DNA from: JANWXD01 sp037446115
Lineage (GTDB): Bacteria; Acidobacteriota; Terriglobia; Bryobacterales; Bryobacteraceae
Reading direction: 5' to 3'
DNA: 60,783 nucleotides
Assembly: GCA_037446115.1 (NCBI GenBank)
Contig: JBBIJF010000026.1
Span: 1-60,783, forward strand
The stretch's first letter is position 1; each line of letters starts with the position of its first letter. The position numbers were made by a program, and so were the translations under genes. The notes below the pieces were generated by a model. It saw nothing but the letters and a program-made list of their open reading frames with translations, had not been told where the DNA came from and did not search any database. Below are positions 50,394 to 59,754 of the stretch, piece after piece.

Positions 50394-53057
50394 ATGTCGC
50401 GTAACTTCTCGATGTTCACGGCCGTAGTGCTTGCTGCAGTGTGGCGGGCGGGTGCGCAGGAAATCCCGCCGCCTCCGCGCGAGCTGCGGGTGGAGTATCT
50501 GGCCGACCCGATGGGTGTGGATGTGGCGCAGCCCAGGTTTTCCTGGAAGCTGGAGCATCCGGAGCGCGGCCAGCAGCAGACTGCCTATCAGGTGCTGGTC
50601 TCCCTGGAACCGGCGGTCACGAGCGGCGATGTGTGGGACAGCGGTCGTGTGGCTTCACCGGAGAGCGTGCACGCGGTCTACGCGGGCAAGCCGCTCGAAA
50701 GCGGGCGGACTTACTACTGGAAGGTCCGCTGGTGGGACAAGCAGGGGCGCGCCAGCGCCTACAGCCGTGTGGCGCGTTTCCATACGGGGCTGCTGGCCGC
50801 CTCCGAGTGGCGCGGCCGGTGGATCACGGGCGGCGGGCAATTGCGCAAGGAATTCCGGCTGACCGGGGCACCCGCGCGCGCTTATGCGTACATCTCGGGA
50901 TTGGGCTACTACGAGCTGCGGATCAACGGACGAAAAGTGGGCAACCACGTACTGGATCCGGGCTGGACCACTTATGAGAAGCGCGTGTTGTACAGCACGT
51001 ATGACGTGACGCCGTATCTGAGGGCGGGGGACAACGCGGTGGCGGTCATGCTGGGCCACGGCTGGTACGGGTCACGGGCCTTGCTGTTGCAAATGAACAT
51101 CGAGCTGGCAGGGGGCAGTCGTGTGGAGGTCGTCAGCGACGGGACGTGGAAGGTCCATCCGGGGCCTGTCGTCTCCGACAGCATCTATCACGGAGAGACC
51201 TACGATGCGCGGCTGGAGACGCCGGGGTGGGACCAGCCGGGCTTCGACGACGCCGGCTGGAAAGCCGCCGGGCTCGCCGATCCGCCGAAGGGGGTGCTGT
51301 CGGCGCAGATGATGCCGCCCATCCGCGTCGTGGAGACGATCGTGCCGTTGCACGTCAGGAATCCCCGCCCCGGCATGTGGGTGTATGACATGGGCCAGAA
51401 CTTCAGCGGCTGGGTGCGGCTGAAGGTGCGCGGGCCGCGAGGAACCGCCGTGAAATTGCGCCACGCCGAGCTGCTCTACGAGGACGGAACCCTCAACGTA
51501 GAGAACCTGCGGCGCGCGCGGGCCACCGACGTTTACATTCTGCGGGGCGACGGCGAAGTCGAGATTTACGAGCCGCGCTTCACGTATCACGGCTTCCGCT
51601 ACGTGGAGCTGACCGGCTATCCCGGCACGCCGCCGCCGGACGCCGTGCGCGGCCGGGTCGTTCACACGGATGTGCGACCCAGCGGCGGGTTTTCGTGCTC
51701 GAACGACGTGATCAACCGCATCCAGCGGCTCATCTACTGGGGAACCAAGACCAATCTGCACAGCGTGCCGACCGACTGTAATCAGCGTGACGAGCGGATG
51801 GGCTGGATGGCGGACGCGCACCTTTATGCGGAAACGGCCATGCTGAACTTCGACATGCCGGCGTTCTACACCAACTTCCTCCGCAACATTCGTGACGTAC
51901 AGGGCGAGGACGGCACGGTGACCGACACCGTTCCTCACAAGTGGGGCCAGCGGCCGGCGGATCCCGCCTGGGGCAGCGCTTATCCTCTGATTGCCTGGTA
52001 CATGCATCAGTATTACGGCGACAGGAGAATCCTGGAGGAACATTACGCAGGAATCAAAGCGTGGGCAGACTTCCTGCACACGAAGGCGGAAGACGGTATT
52101 GTGAGTTACTCCTACTACGGTGACTGGGTTTCGGTGCGCAAGACACCGGGAAGCCTGGTTTCGACCTTCTACTATTACTGGAGCACGGACTTGGTGGCCC
52201 GGGCGGCGGAGATTCTGGGCCGCAAGGAAGAAGCAGCGAGCTACCGCAAACGGGCGCAGGCGATCGCCGAGGCTTTTCATCGGAAGTTCTATAACGCGGA
52301 GAACCGCAGTTACGCCAACGGGACGCAGACGGCGAACTTGCTGCCTCTGTTCTTGGACATCGTTCCGAAAGACGTACGGGGCGCGGTGTGGTCGAACCTG
52401 GTCAACGATATCGTTTACGAGAACAATACCCACCTGACAACGGGGATTATCGGGACCAAGTATCTCATGCCCTTGCTGACGCGCATGAATCGCAGTGATC
52501 TGGCTTATGAACTGGCGAGCCAGACGACGTATCCGAGCTGGGGTTACATGGTCGAAAACGGCGCCACCACCCTATGGGAGCTCTGGCAGAACAAGACCGG
52601 GCCTTCCATGAACTCCCACAACCACCCGATGTTCGGCAGCGTGGGGCAGTGGTTTTATAACGCGCTGGCGGGCATTCAGGGCGGACCGGGCTTTGCACAG
52701 ATCCGCATCGAGCCTCAGGTGGTGCGGGACCTGCGCTGGGCCTCGGGGTCGGTGGAGACCGTGCGAGGCCTGGTTTCGTCGTCGTGGCAGCGTAGCGAAG
52801 ACGGATTGCGGCTGGAGGTAACCATACCCGTCGGAAGCCAGGCGGAGGTGCATCTTCCGAAGCTGGGGCTGGAGACCGTGGAAGTCTTCGAGTCGGGCCG
52901 CCTGATTTGGGACGGGCAAGGGCAGCGGGCCGGTGCTCCGGGTGTCACGAGCGTGCGGCAAACCGAGCGGGCGGTCATCTGCGCCACGGGCTCAGGACGT
53001 TTCGTCTTCGAATTGAAGAGGCGGCAGTCCGTAGAGTCGCGCGGAGCGGACCGATAA
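50394..53057 (+). CDS. GH78 alpha-L-rhamnosidase
   Basis: An 887-residue glycoside hydrolase of family 78, an inverting alpha-L-rhamnosidase. A signal peptide is likely (FSMFTAVVLAAVWRAGAQ). Order: an N-terminal fibronectin-like domain (LRVEYLADPMGVDVAQPRFSWKL), beta-sandwich domains (FRLTGAPARAYAYISGLGYYEL), the (alpha/alpha)6 catalytic domain with CNQRDERMGWMADAHLYAE around residues 461-480, and a C-terminal domain. The general acid is expected among the acidic residues of QRDER. ATG 50394 is chosen, with GAGG just before. It follows the MBL gene by 7 nt. Confidence 0.93.
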   Translation: MSRNFSMFTAVVLAAVWRAGAQEIPPPPRELRVEYLADPMGVDVAQPRFSWKLEHPERGQQQTAYQVLVSLEPAVTSGDVWDSGRVASPESVHAVYAGKPLESGRTYYWKVRWWDKQGRASAYSRVARFHTGLLAASEWRGRWITGGGQLRKEFRLTGAPARAYAYISGLGYYELRINGRKVGNHVLDPGWTTYEKRVLYSTYDVTPYLRAGDNAVAVMLGHGWYGSRALLLQMNIELAGGSRVEVVSDGTWKVHPGPVVSDSIYHGETYDARLETPGWDQPGFDDAGWKAAGLADPPKGVLSAQMMPPIRVVETIVPLHVRNPRPGMWVYDMGQNFSGWVRLKVRGPRGTAVKLRHAELLYEDGTLNVENLRRARATDVYILRGDGEVEIYEPRFTYHGFRYVELTGYPGTPPPDAVRGRVVHTDVRPSGGFSCSNDVINRIQRLIYWGTKTNLHSVPTDCNQRDERMGWMADAHLYAETAMLNFDMPAFYTNFLRNIRDVQGEDGTVTDTVPHKWGQRPADPAWGSAYPLIAWYMHQYYGDRRILEEHYAGIKAWADFLHTKAEDGIVSYSYYGDWVSVRKTPGSLVSTFYYYWSTDLVARAAEILGRKEEAASYRKRAQAIAEAFHRKFYNAENRSYANGTQTANLLPLFLDIVPKDVRGAVWSNLVNDIVYENNTHLTTGIIGTKYLMPLLTRMNRSDLAYELASQTTYPSWGYMVENGATTLWELWQNKTGPSMNSHNHPMFGSVGQWFYNALAGIQGGPGFAQIRIEPQVVRDLRWASGSVETVRGLVSSSWQRSEDGLRLEVTIPVGSQAEVHLPKLGLETVEVFESGRLIWDGQGQRAGAPGVTSVRQTERAVICATGSGRFVFELKRRQSVESRGADR

Positions 53058-53093
53058 GATTGGAATCCGGCCCGAGCGAAGGCGAAACCGCCT

Positions 53094-54422
53094 TTAGGCC
53101 GGTTGTTCGTCAGGCTCGCCGAACAACTCGGCGGAGGTGCGCGAGAGCTCGGAAACGATGGGGGCCTGAGGACCGATGCCCATCTGTTGCAGCAGCTCAG
53201 CCAGGCGGTCGGCCATTTCGAGCACGGGCCGGACGTTACGAACCTCCCAGGCGAAGCGTAGCAGCCCGGTTGCGTACTGCGAGGGCCGAAAGTGCTTGTC
53301 GGCAAAGTCACGCGCCTTCGCGCCGAGCGCCCGCCGAGCCCGGCTGTCGCTCACCAGCTTGCGCAGCGCAACGGCGAGTTCCTCCGTCTCCCGCTGGGGC
53401 GAGATTTTACGGACGCAGTCGTCGGGGATCTCGCTGTAGCAGCCTGCGTCCGTGACGATCACGGGCTTGCCGTAGAGCATCTCCTCGGCGAGGGAGGCAG
53501 AGCCGGACTCGAACGTGGGCCATCGGAGGTTGACGCAGAGGTCGGCGTGGCGCAGGTAGGCGGCGAGTCTCGCATCGGAGACGCGCCCTGCCAGTTGCAC
53601 AGTGCCTTCCAGGCCGTGGTGTCGAATCAACTCGTGCAACTCACGATCGCATTGGGGTTCGCGGGCTCCCACAACGACGTACTTGACCTGATTGCGGAGG
53701 GCGTCATCCCCGGCCAAGACGCGCAATACGCTCGCGACGCGGCGGTTGGAATTGATATGACCGACGGTCACCACCAGGAGCTTGTCGTTGGGAAGTCCCA
53801 GCTCGGCTCGCGTCACCGTGTCACTCCGCTCGCCGATTTCGTAGGGGAGGTGAAGATGCCCCACCGGACAGGTGAGTGACCGAGCGAGCCGGCGTCGAGC
53901 CCATTCAGAATGTACGATTACTCCGTAGGCGCCGGCGGCAGCCTCCTCGAAAAGAGGGTATCGGAGCGGTGCGTCACTGTTCAGGAAAGTCGAAGCATGT
54001 CCTCCGGCGACCATGGTGGCTACCCTGCGGCCTTCGTCGCCGTAGTGCTTTTCCATTGAGGCTATGTACAGTTCCGGCCGACGCAGCTTTTCAAAAAAAT
54101 AAGAAAAAAAGAAATGCTGCATGACAAAGTCGTGTAAAATGCAGAGTCCCGGCAGGCGGAGGGCTAGTTCAAAAATTGCCTCATGATAAGCCAGATGATT
54201 GCCGAGATTATAGACGACGAGGTCGTATTTTCTGAGGAGGTCAGCGTCGACGGTCTCGGCGTGCCGGAACGGAATGGCCGGTACGGGAACGGGGCGCGGG
54301 TCGGGCGTTGCCGGATGCCACAGGTGGACGGTGGCCATCGTGGCGAGCTCGCGCACGACGGAGGCGCTGACGCGCCCAATGGCGCTGTGGCGCGCGAGGG
54401 GCGTGAACCAGGCGATTTTCAT
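53094..54422 (-). CDS. Glycosyltransferase, GT4-like
   Basis: A 442-residue GT-B fold glycosyltransferase. The C-terminal nucleotide-sugar domain contains LVVTVGHINSNRRVASVLRVL, VQLAGRVSDARLAAYLRHADLCVNLRWPTFESGSASLAEEMLYGKPVIVTDAG, with the E-x7-E type pattern of GT4 enzymes. It is the last gene of the polysaccharide operon and overlaps the previous gene by 4 nt. The N-terminus (KIAWFTPLARHSAIGRVSASVV) is unusual among the three GTs here. Donor and acceptor are unknown. Confidence 0.85.
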   Translation of the reverse strand: MKIAWFTPLARHSAIGRVSASVVRELATMATVHLWHPATPDPRPVPVPAIPFRHAETVDADLLRKYDLVVYNLGNHLAYHEAIFELALRLPGLCILHDFVMQHFFFSYFFEKLRRPELYIASMEKHYGDEGRRVATMVAGGHASTFLNSDAPLRYPLFEEAAAGAYGVIVHSEWARRRLARSLTCPVGHLHLPYEIGERSDTVTRAELGLPNDKLLVVTVGHINSNRRVASVLRVLAGDDALRNQVKYVVVGAREPQCDRELHELIRHHGLEGTVQLAGRVSDARLAAYLRHADLCVNLRWPTFESGSASLAEEMLYGKPVIVTDAGCYSEIPDDCVRKISPQRETEELAVALRKLVSDSRARRALGAKARDFADKHFRPSQYATGLLRFAWEVRNVRPVLEMADRLAELLQQMGIGPQAPIVSELSRTSAELFGEPDEQPA

Positions 54423-55456
54423 GCGGTCAGCGCCTCGATGACGCGTTGCCAGCTTATCTCCAGGGATGCGACAAGCTTCTGCCCGGCTTCGCCCATGCGC
54501 TGCGCTTCACTGCGGGCGCGGTAGAGGCGGTCCAGCGCCGCAGCGAGCGGCTCGGGCCGCGGTTCGACAACGAGGCCGGTCTCCTCGTGACGCACGAGCG
54601 TCAAGGTGCCTCCCGAGTCGGCACAGGTGATTACGGGCCTGGCGGCGGCGTACGCTTCGAGGGTAACGAACCCGTAGGAATCTTCATCGTAGGGAGGATA
54701 CAGGCAGGCGAGGGCGCGGCTCATCAGCTCGCCCTTTTCCGCTTCGGAGATATACCGGGCCATGAGGACGACGCGGCCGGCGACCCCGAGTTTGGCAGCG
54801 AGCTGTTCGAGCTGTTGCGGCTCGGCCGGAGTATCGGGCGGACCAGCGAGGACGAGCTTCACCGGAGTCCTGACGTACGCCATGGCTTCAATGGCCAGCC
54901 GCTGTCGCTTGGCGGCACTGAGGCGGCTGGGAAAGAAGACGTAGTCGCCGTACTCGCCCGGACGGAAGAGTGCCGTGTCCTTCAGCGGCGGCCACAAAAC
55001 CTCCGAGTCGATGTTGTTGAAACGCCTTAGGCGCTGTTGTGTGACTGGGGAGTTTGTATAGATCTTAGCGGCTTCGCGCAGCCATTGATTGTCGCAACGG
55101 ATGATCACGTTTCTTAGGAGCCGACTTTGAGAATCGTCGGGAAGTCCCTGGAGCGGCGTTCCCCACAGGTCGTAGACCTGCCGGAACTGGTGGAGAAGCC
55201 ACACGCGCTTGTCCGGATGCCGGACGTAGTAAGCGGGAAACTTCAAAGCGATGACGCGGTCCGTGTTGGGAAACTGTAGAAGGCGGCTGGTCAGAATACT
55301 GTGCAGAATGGTTTGAGGCGGATGCCACCGCAGGGGCAGGCGCACAAGGATGGCCTGGTGCCCGTGCTCGGTGAGCTTTTCGCAGAGCGTCTCGGCGAGG
55401 TATTCGGCGCCGCCGCGGAGAAAGGGGACACAGTTGTTGACGACGGCAATCCTCAT
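54419..55456 (-). CDS. Glycosyltransferase, GT4 family (paralogue A)
   Basis: A 345-residue GT4-type glycosyltransferase. It has an N-terminal GGAEYLAETL motif, and the donor-site region CLYPPYDEDSYGFVTLEAYAAARPVITCADSGG. The Glu pair of the GT4 family is visible there. It is a paralogue of the next upstream gene (55453-56496): both share a GGAExLAxxL start, a VRHPxKxVW block, an AYDLW-like segment and PPYDEDSYGF. It overlaps both neighbours by 4 nt. It probably adds one sugar of the surface glycan. Confidence 0.87.
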   Translation of the reverse strand: MRIAVVNNCVPFLRGGAEYLAETLCEKLTEHGHQAILVRLPLRWHPPQTILHSILTSRLLQFPNTDRVIALKFPAYYVRHPDKRVWLLHQFRQVYDLWGTPLQGLPDDSQSRLLRNVIIRCDNQWLREAAKIYTNSPVTQQRLRRFNNIDSEVLWPPLKDTALFRPGEYGDYVFFPSRLSAAKRQRLAIEAMAYVRTPVKLVLAGPPDTPAEPQQLEQLAAKLGVAGRVVLMARYISEAEKGELMSRALACLYPPYDEDSYGFVTLEAYAAARPVITCADSGGTLTLVRHEETGLVVEPRPEPLAAALDRLYRARSEAQRMGEAGQKLVASLEISWQRVIEALTA

Positions 55457-56496
55457 GTCAGCAGCTTCTGTTCGACTTGTTGCCAGCCGATCCCCAGTTC
55501 CTGAATCCGGGCGGGTCCGGCCGCACCGAGACGGCGAGCGGCCTGACGGTCCAGATAGAATTCATCCATGACCCGGGCGAGTTCCTGCGGATCGGGAGGC
55601 ACGATACGCCCGTTGAACCCGTCGCGGAGCAACTCCGCCGTACCGCCGGCGTCCGTGGTGCTCAAGACCGCCTTCTCAGCGTGCTGTGCCTCGAGTGTGA
55701 AGAATCCGTAGGAATCCTCATCGTAGGGGAAGTAAAGAGCGGCCAGGCAGCGCGACAGCAGCTCGAGCTTCTCTTGCTCCGGAAGGTAGCGGTCGAGCAG
55801 CAGCACACGGCCGGAGAGGCCGTTGGCGGAGATCCGGGACTTGAGGTCCCAGACGTAGGCTTCCGCGCCCGGATCCGGGGGCCCCGCGATCACGAGCCGG
55901 ACAGGCGTGCGCGTGTGCTGCAGCGCTTCGACGGCGAGCCACTGGCGTTTATGAGGCGTCAGGCGGCTGATGTAAAGGAGATAGTCGTCGTAGGCAGTGC
56001 AGGCGTACCGATCCGGGTCCCCGACGGGTGGGTACAGCACCTCAGCCTGAATGCCGTTGAAGACTTCGAGCCTCCGGGCGACGACCCGGGAGTTGGCGTA
56101 GAGTTTGCGAGCTTCCGCGAGCGCCACGCGGTCCGCGTGGCGGACCGCGTCGCGGTACCGCAGGCCCTCCGGAGTGGAGGTCAGATCTCCGTACTGCGTG
56201 TTCCACAGGTCGTAGGCGGCGCGGTGGTGGTGGATGAACCAGACCACCTTGGAAGGATGGCGCACGAGATAGCTCGGCGGCCGGATGGCGATGAGCCTGT
56301 CCCCGTAGGGGCTCAGATCCATCAGTCGCAGCGCCAGCATCTGCTCGAGGAGCTGATCCGGACGGGGGCTGAAGGGGAATTCCAGCAGGTCCACCGAATG
56401 GCCGCGGGCTCGCAGGTGCCGGACAAGCCAGTCCGCCAGCAACTCAGCGCCGCCCTGGTGGAACGGCATGATGGTGGTGCAGACGAGCACTCGCAT
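55453..56496 (-). CDS. Glycosyltransferase, GT4 family (paralogue B)
   Basis: A 347-residue GT4-type glycosyltransferase, paralogous to its neighbour. Features are GGAELLADWLVRHLRARGHSVDLLEFPF, SYLVRHPSKVVWFIHHHRAAYDLW, and LYFPYDEDSYGFFTLEAQHAEKAVLSTTDAGG with the expected Glu residues. The start overlaps nothing upstream; the perosamine synthase ends 15 nt before. The pair of GTs probably arose by tandem duplication and now adds two residues, or the same residue to different acceptors. Confidence 0.87.
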   Translation of the reverse strand: MRVLVCTTIMPFHQGGAELLADWLVRHLRARGHSVDLLEFPFSPRPDQLLEQMLALRLMDLSPYGDRLIAIRPPSYLVRHPSKVVWFIHHHRAAYDLWNTQYGDLTSTPEGLRYRDAVRHADRVALAEARKLYANSRVVARRLEVFNGIQAEVLYPPVGDPDRYACTAYDDYLLYISRLTPHKRQWLAVEALQHTRTPVRLVIAGPPDPGAEAYVWDLKSRISANGLSGRVLLLDRYLPEQEKLELLSRCLAALYFPYDEDSYGFFTLEAQHAEKAVLSTTDAGGTAELLRDGFNGRIVPPDPQELARVMDEFYLDRQAARRLGAAGPARIQELGIGWQQVEQKLLT

Positions 56497-56511
56497 GGTT
56501 GTCGTATCGGG

Positions 56512-57639
56512 TCATGTCTCCGCCGGCTGCCGGAGGCAGACTGCAGCGAGGGCGGCGGCCACGCGCGCGACATCGTCCTCCGTGAGTAAGGAGTGCGTGG
56601 GAAGACTGAGTCCGCGACGTGCGATGTGCTCGGCGACCGGGAGGGGTTTCGCGGCCGGGGCATACGGCGGCAGCAGGTGCACGGGCCAGAAGACCGGGCG
56701 CGTTTCGATGCCTCGTTCCTCCAGTGCGGCCGCCACTTCATCGCGCTCGAGCGGCACCGTTTCCCGGAGCACGATGGAATACAGCCAAAACACATGCCGG
56801 GCCCATGGCTGCGCGCTGGGGCAAATCAGGAAGTCTTCGAGCGATGCCAGGTGCCGATCATACCAGGCCGCCACGTGCTGTCGCTCCGCCAGCCGCTGCT
56901 CGATCCGCTCCAGCTGCGCCAGCCCCACCGCCGCCTGGAGGTTCGTCATGCGATAGTTATAGCCGACGACAGGGAACCAGTAGCGCCGTGAGGGATCCAT
57001 GCCCTGTCCCCGGAGCAGCCGGACCTTGTCGGCCAGCGCGGCATTGCGGGTGACGACCATGCCTCCTTCGCCCGTGGTGATGATCTTGTTTCCGAAAAAA
57101 CTGAAGACCGCGGCGTCTCCCAGGCCCCCGACGCGCCGCTGCTTGTATTCGGCGCCATGAGCTTGGGCGGCGTCTTCCAGCACAAAAAGGCCATGCCGGG
57201 CGGCGGCTTCCAGAACAGGGTCCATGTCTGCGGGGTGTCCGTAGAGGTGGACGACGATGATGCCGCGCGTCCTGGGGGTGATGAGCTCCTCGAGACCGGC
57301 GGGGTCGAGATTCCAGGTCTGCGGATCGCTGTCCGCAAAAACGGGCCGGGCGCCGCAGTAGACCACGGCGTTGGCGGTGGCGACATAGGTCAGGGCCGGG
57401 ACGATGACTTCATCGCCCGGGCCCACGCCGAGAGCCAACAACGCCAGGTGCAATGCGGCGGTTCCGCTGCTGACGGCCACGGCATGATCCACGCCGCAAA
57501 AGCGTGCGAAGGCCTCTTCAAAGAGGGGCACGAACCGTCCGTTGGCGGAGATCCAGCTGGTTTCGAGGCACTCGTTCACGTACAGGCGCTCGTTGCCGTC
57601 CAGGACGGGGTGCGCGACGGGCAGGAAACGCGGTTTCAT
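56512..57639 (-). CDS. per: DegT-family aminotransferase, GDP-perosamine synthase-like
   Basis: A 375-residue PLP-dependent sugar aminotransferase. It would convert GDP-4-keto-6-deoxymannose to GDP-perosamine with glutamate. The PLP Lys is K185 in FSFFGNKIITTGEGGMV. The opening PVLDGNERLYVNECLETSWISANG, the RYWFPVVGYNYRMTNLQAAVG block and ETRPVFWPVHLLPPY resemble Vibrio cholerae RfbE (family knowledge from memory). The gmd gene in the same operon supplies the substrate, which supports this choice over other DegT enzymes. It overlaps the acetyltransferase gene by 4 nt. Confidence 0.8.
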   Translation of the reverse strand: MKPRFLPVAHPVLDGNERLYVNECLETSWISANGRFVPLFEEAFARFCGVDHAVAVSSGTAALHLALLALGVGPGDEVIVPALTYVATANAVVYCGARPVFADSDPQTWNLDPAGLEELITPRTRGIIVVHLYGHPADMDPVLEAAARHGLFVLEDAAQAHGAEYKQRRVGGLGDAAVFSFFGNKIITTGEGGMVVTRNAALADKVRLLRGQGMDPSRRYWFPVVGYNYRMTNLQAAVGLAQLERIEQRLAERQHVAAWYDRHLASLEDFLICPSAQPWARHVFWLYSIVLRETVPLERDEVAAALEERGIETRPVFWPVHLLPPYAPAAKPLPVAEHIARRGLSLPTHSLLTEDDVARVAAALAAVCLRQPAET

Positions 57640-58286
57640 CGTTCCGAAGAAAGTTCACGGGGCGCCAGGACGCGCGCGGGTACGCCCACCACGGTGGCGC
57701 CGTCGGGCACGTCGGCGGTGACGGCCGCCCCGGCGCCGACGCGCGCCCACGCACCGATGCGGATCCCGGGAAGCACGCTGCAGCCAATGCCCAGTAGCGC
57801 TCCTTGGCCCACGTGAACGCCTCCGGCCAGATGCACGCCCGGCGCCACGTGGACCCAGGGCCCCACGTCGCAGTCGTGATCCACCGTTGCGCCGGTGTTG
57901 ATGATGGTTCCGTCTCCGATACTGGCCAGGGCGTTCACGACGGCGCCTCTCACAATGAGGATACCCTGGCCCAGGCGCGCTCGATGAGAAACGGCGGCCC
58001 GGGGGCTGACGGCACTGGCCAAACCGAAACCGATTTCGCATGCGCGCAAACCCGCGCGGCGGCGCCTGGCGTTGTCGCCAATGGCCGGCATCGCATACCG
58101 CAGGCCGCGCTCGAAGAGTTCCGGCAGCAGGTCGTCGTTGCCCAGAATGGGATAGCCCAACACGTCGGGCGTATCGTCAAGCGCGGAAGTACAGCCCGCG
58201 ATTTCGTAGCACCCCTGCTCTTCTAGCGTTTCGATCACCACTTTGGCATGTCCGCCCGCTCCCAACACGACCACTTTGGGTCTCAA
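57636..58286 (-). CDS. NeuD/PglD-type sugar acetyltransferase
   Basis: A 216-residue acetyltransferase with an N-terminal Rossmann-like sugar-nucleotide domain (KVVVLGAGGHAKVVIETLEEQG) and a C-terminal left-handed beta-helix of hexapeptide repeats (IGDGTIINTGATVDHDCDVGPWVHVAPGVHLAGGVHVGQG). The His in VDHDCDV is the likely catalytic base. Given gmd and perosamine synthase in the operon, N-acetylation of GDP-perosamine (PerB-like) is the best guess. It overlaps both neighbours by 4 nt. Confidence 0.85.
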   Translation of the reverse strand: MRPKVVVLGAGGHAKVVIETLEEQGCYEIAGCTSALDDTPDVLGYPILGNDDLLPELFERGLRYAMPAIGDNARRRRAGLRACEIGFGLASAVSPRAAVSHRARLGQGILIVRGAVVNALASIGDGTIINTGATVDHDCDVGPWVHVAPGVHLAGGVHVGQGALLGIGCSVLPGIRIGAWARVGAGAAVTADVPDGATVVGVPARVLAPRELSSER

Positions 58287-59746
58287 TCAGAACCTCCCTG
58301 GGGCGACGGTCGCCTGCTCAGCAGCAGCGTGCTTGCGGGTGCGGTGTGCAACTGGTCGGGGCCGGCGGGGCTCAGCTCCCCGGAGTTTGGGTCTATGCGC
58401 TGGATGGAGAAGTCGAGATCTTGCAGCTTGCGCAAGAGCCGGTGAGGGTCCGTTCCTGCCCGAAGGAGCCGGCACGGTGCGAATTTCATCATGATTGTCA
58501 AGCCCGGATTGCGCTCCAGAACTTGTGACATACCTTCCAAGACGAGCCCCTCGGCGCCCTCGACATCTACGTGCACGAGGTCGAGGTGCGCTTCCTCCTC
58601 GAGGGCCTCGTCGAGCGTGATCGTTTCGACCGAAACAGCGGGGTTGCCGACGGTCTCCGGGAAAAGAGCGTCGCGGCCGGGCTCGTCCTCCCTGAGATAA
58701 AGTAAGGCTGTACCGCGCGCCTGCGCGAGGGCCGCCTGCCGTAACTCGATCAGGCCGGAATCGTGCCATCCGTTTAACCGGACATTCTCGCGCAGCCAGC
58801 CGAAGGTCTCCGGATTCGGCTCGAAGCTGTAGATCTTACCGCGTCCCGCCAAGCGCCGCGCGGCTTCCAAGGTGTAGTGTCCCACGTAGGCTCCGACGTC
58901 CGCAACCACCATCCCGGGGCGTACCAGGCGCCGGAAGCGCTTCAATACGCCCGGCTCCAGAGGGCCTCGGAGCGCCAGTTGCGCCGCCAGACGCCACTGG
59001 GGGCGGGGGACAGCGAGTAACAGCCCTTCCAGGTTGATCACGAAGGGGCCGTCGCCTGCGACAAAGACTGGGGCGGGTGGACGGCTGTTGCGGAGGGCGT
59101 CACGGAGGCCAGCGATGTGTTCTTTGAGCTCGGCCTCCAATTTCCCCAGTCGCTCGGCGGTTGCGTGCTGATCCCTCGAAAGCGCATCCGTCTTGACGGA
59201 AAGTTGCTCGGTTCGTACCTGGAGCTCCTGTAACAGGTAGTCCACCTTTGCGCCCACGAGCTCGACAGGCCGCAGCCAGAGCACATCATAGAGCCACCGC
59301 GCGCGACCGAGCCAGCGCCAGAGCAGGCGGCGGCCGGCCTCGCGCAAGCGTCCGGGCGCGGCGCCGAGCGATGACGCCAGCGGGGTAAGACCCGTGTAGC
59401 GCAGACCGGTCTGCCTGGCTTCCGGTGAGGTGGCCAGCGCGCTGAGAATCATCCTTCGGGGCACTTGGCGCCGCAGTAACTCGCGGTAGTGGATGAAGCC
59501 GGATATGTCGCATTCCCGCCGAAGAATGCGGCGGTAGGCTTCGCGGAGGAACTCTTCGTCGTCCGGGATCGGAAGGAGCTCGGCAAGATTGACCGTTTCG
59601 CTGGAAGCCTCGGCGGCCGGCGGATGGCCTGATTCGGCCCGGGCCCGCTTGAGGCGGGCCGCGATCCGCCGTTCGATGAGGGCGGCGGTGAGACGAAAGG
59701 AGGATGCGGCGCCGGGCGTGGTGCGCTCGTGGTGGGCTGAGGCCAT
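58283..59746 (-). CDS. FkbM family methyltransferase with N-terminal DUF4214-like domain
   Basis: A 487-residue protein in three parts. Residues about 50-100 (EEFLREAYRRILRRECDISGFIHYRELLRR...ILSALATSPEA) look like DUF4214. Then comes a linker with a predicted coiled coil (VDYLLQELQVRTEQLSVKTDALSRD ... LGKLEAELKEHIAGL). The C-terminal FkbM SAM methyltransferase domain carries VVADVGAYVGHYTLEAA and HVDVEGAEGLVLEGM. It probably methylates a sugar of the surface glycan. The ATG at 59746 is chosen; the frame is open to 60049 but overlaps gmd. Confidence 0.82.
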   Translation of the reverse strand: MASAHHERTTPGAASSFRLTAALIERRIAARLKRARAESGHPPAAEASSETVNLAELLPIPDDEEFLREAYRRILRRECDISGFIHYRELLRRQVPRRMILSALATSPEARQTGLRYTGLTPLASSLGAAPGRLREAGRRLLWRWLGRARWLYDVLWLRPVELVGAKVDYLLQELQVRTEQLSVKTDALSRDQHATAERLGKLEAELKEHIAGLRDALRNSRPPAPVFVAGDGPFVINLEGLLLAVPRPQWRLAAQLALRGPLEPGVLKRFRRLVRPGMVVADVGAYVGHYTLEAARRLAGRGKIYSFEPNPETFGWLRENVRLNGWHDSGLIELRQAALAQARGTALLYLREDEPGRDALFPETVGNPAVSVETITLDEALEEEAHLDLVHVDVEGAEGLVLEGMSQVLERNPGLTIMMKFAPCRLLRAGTDPHRLLRKLQDLDFSIQRIDPNSGELSPAGPDQLHTAPASTLLLSRRPSPQGGSD

Positions 59747-59754
59747 CGTCGTCT

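Noticed and set aside
51072..52433. Minus-strand open frame of 453 codons
   Set aside because: Antisense to the GH78 catalytic domain.
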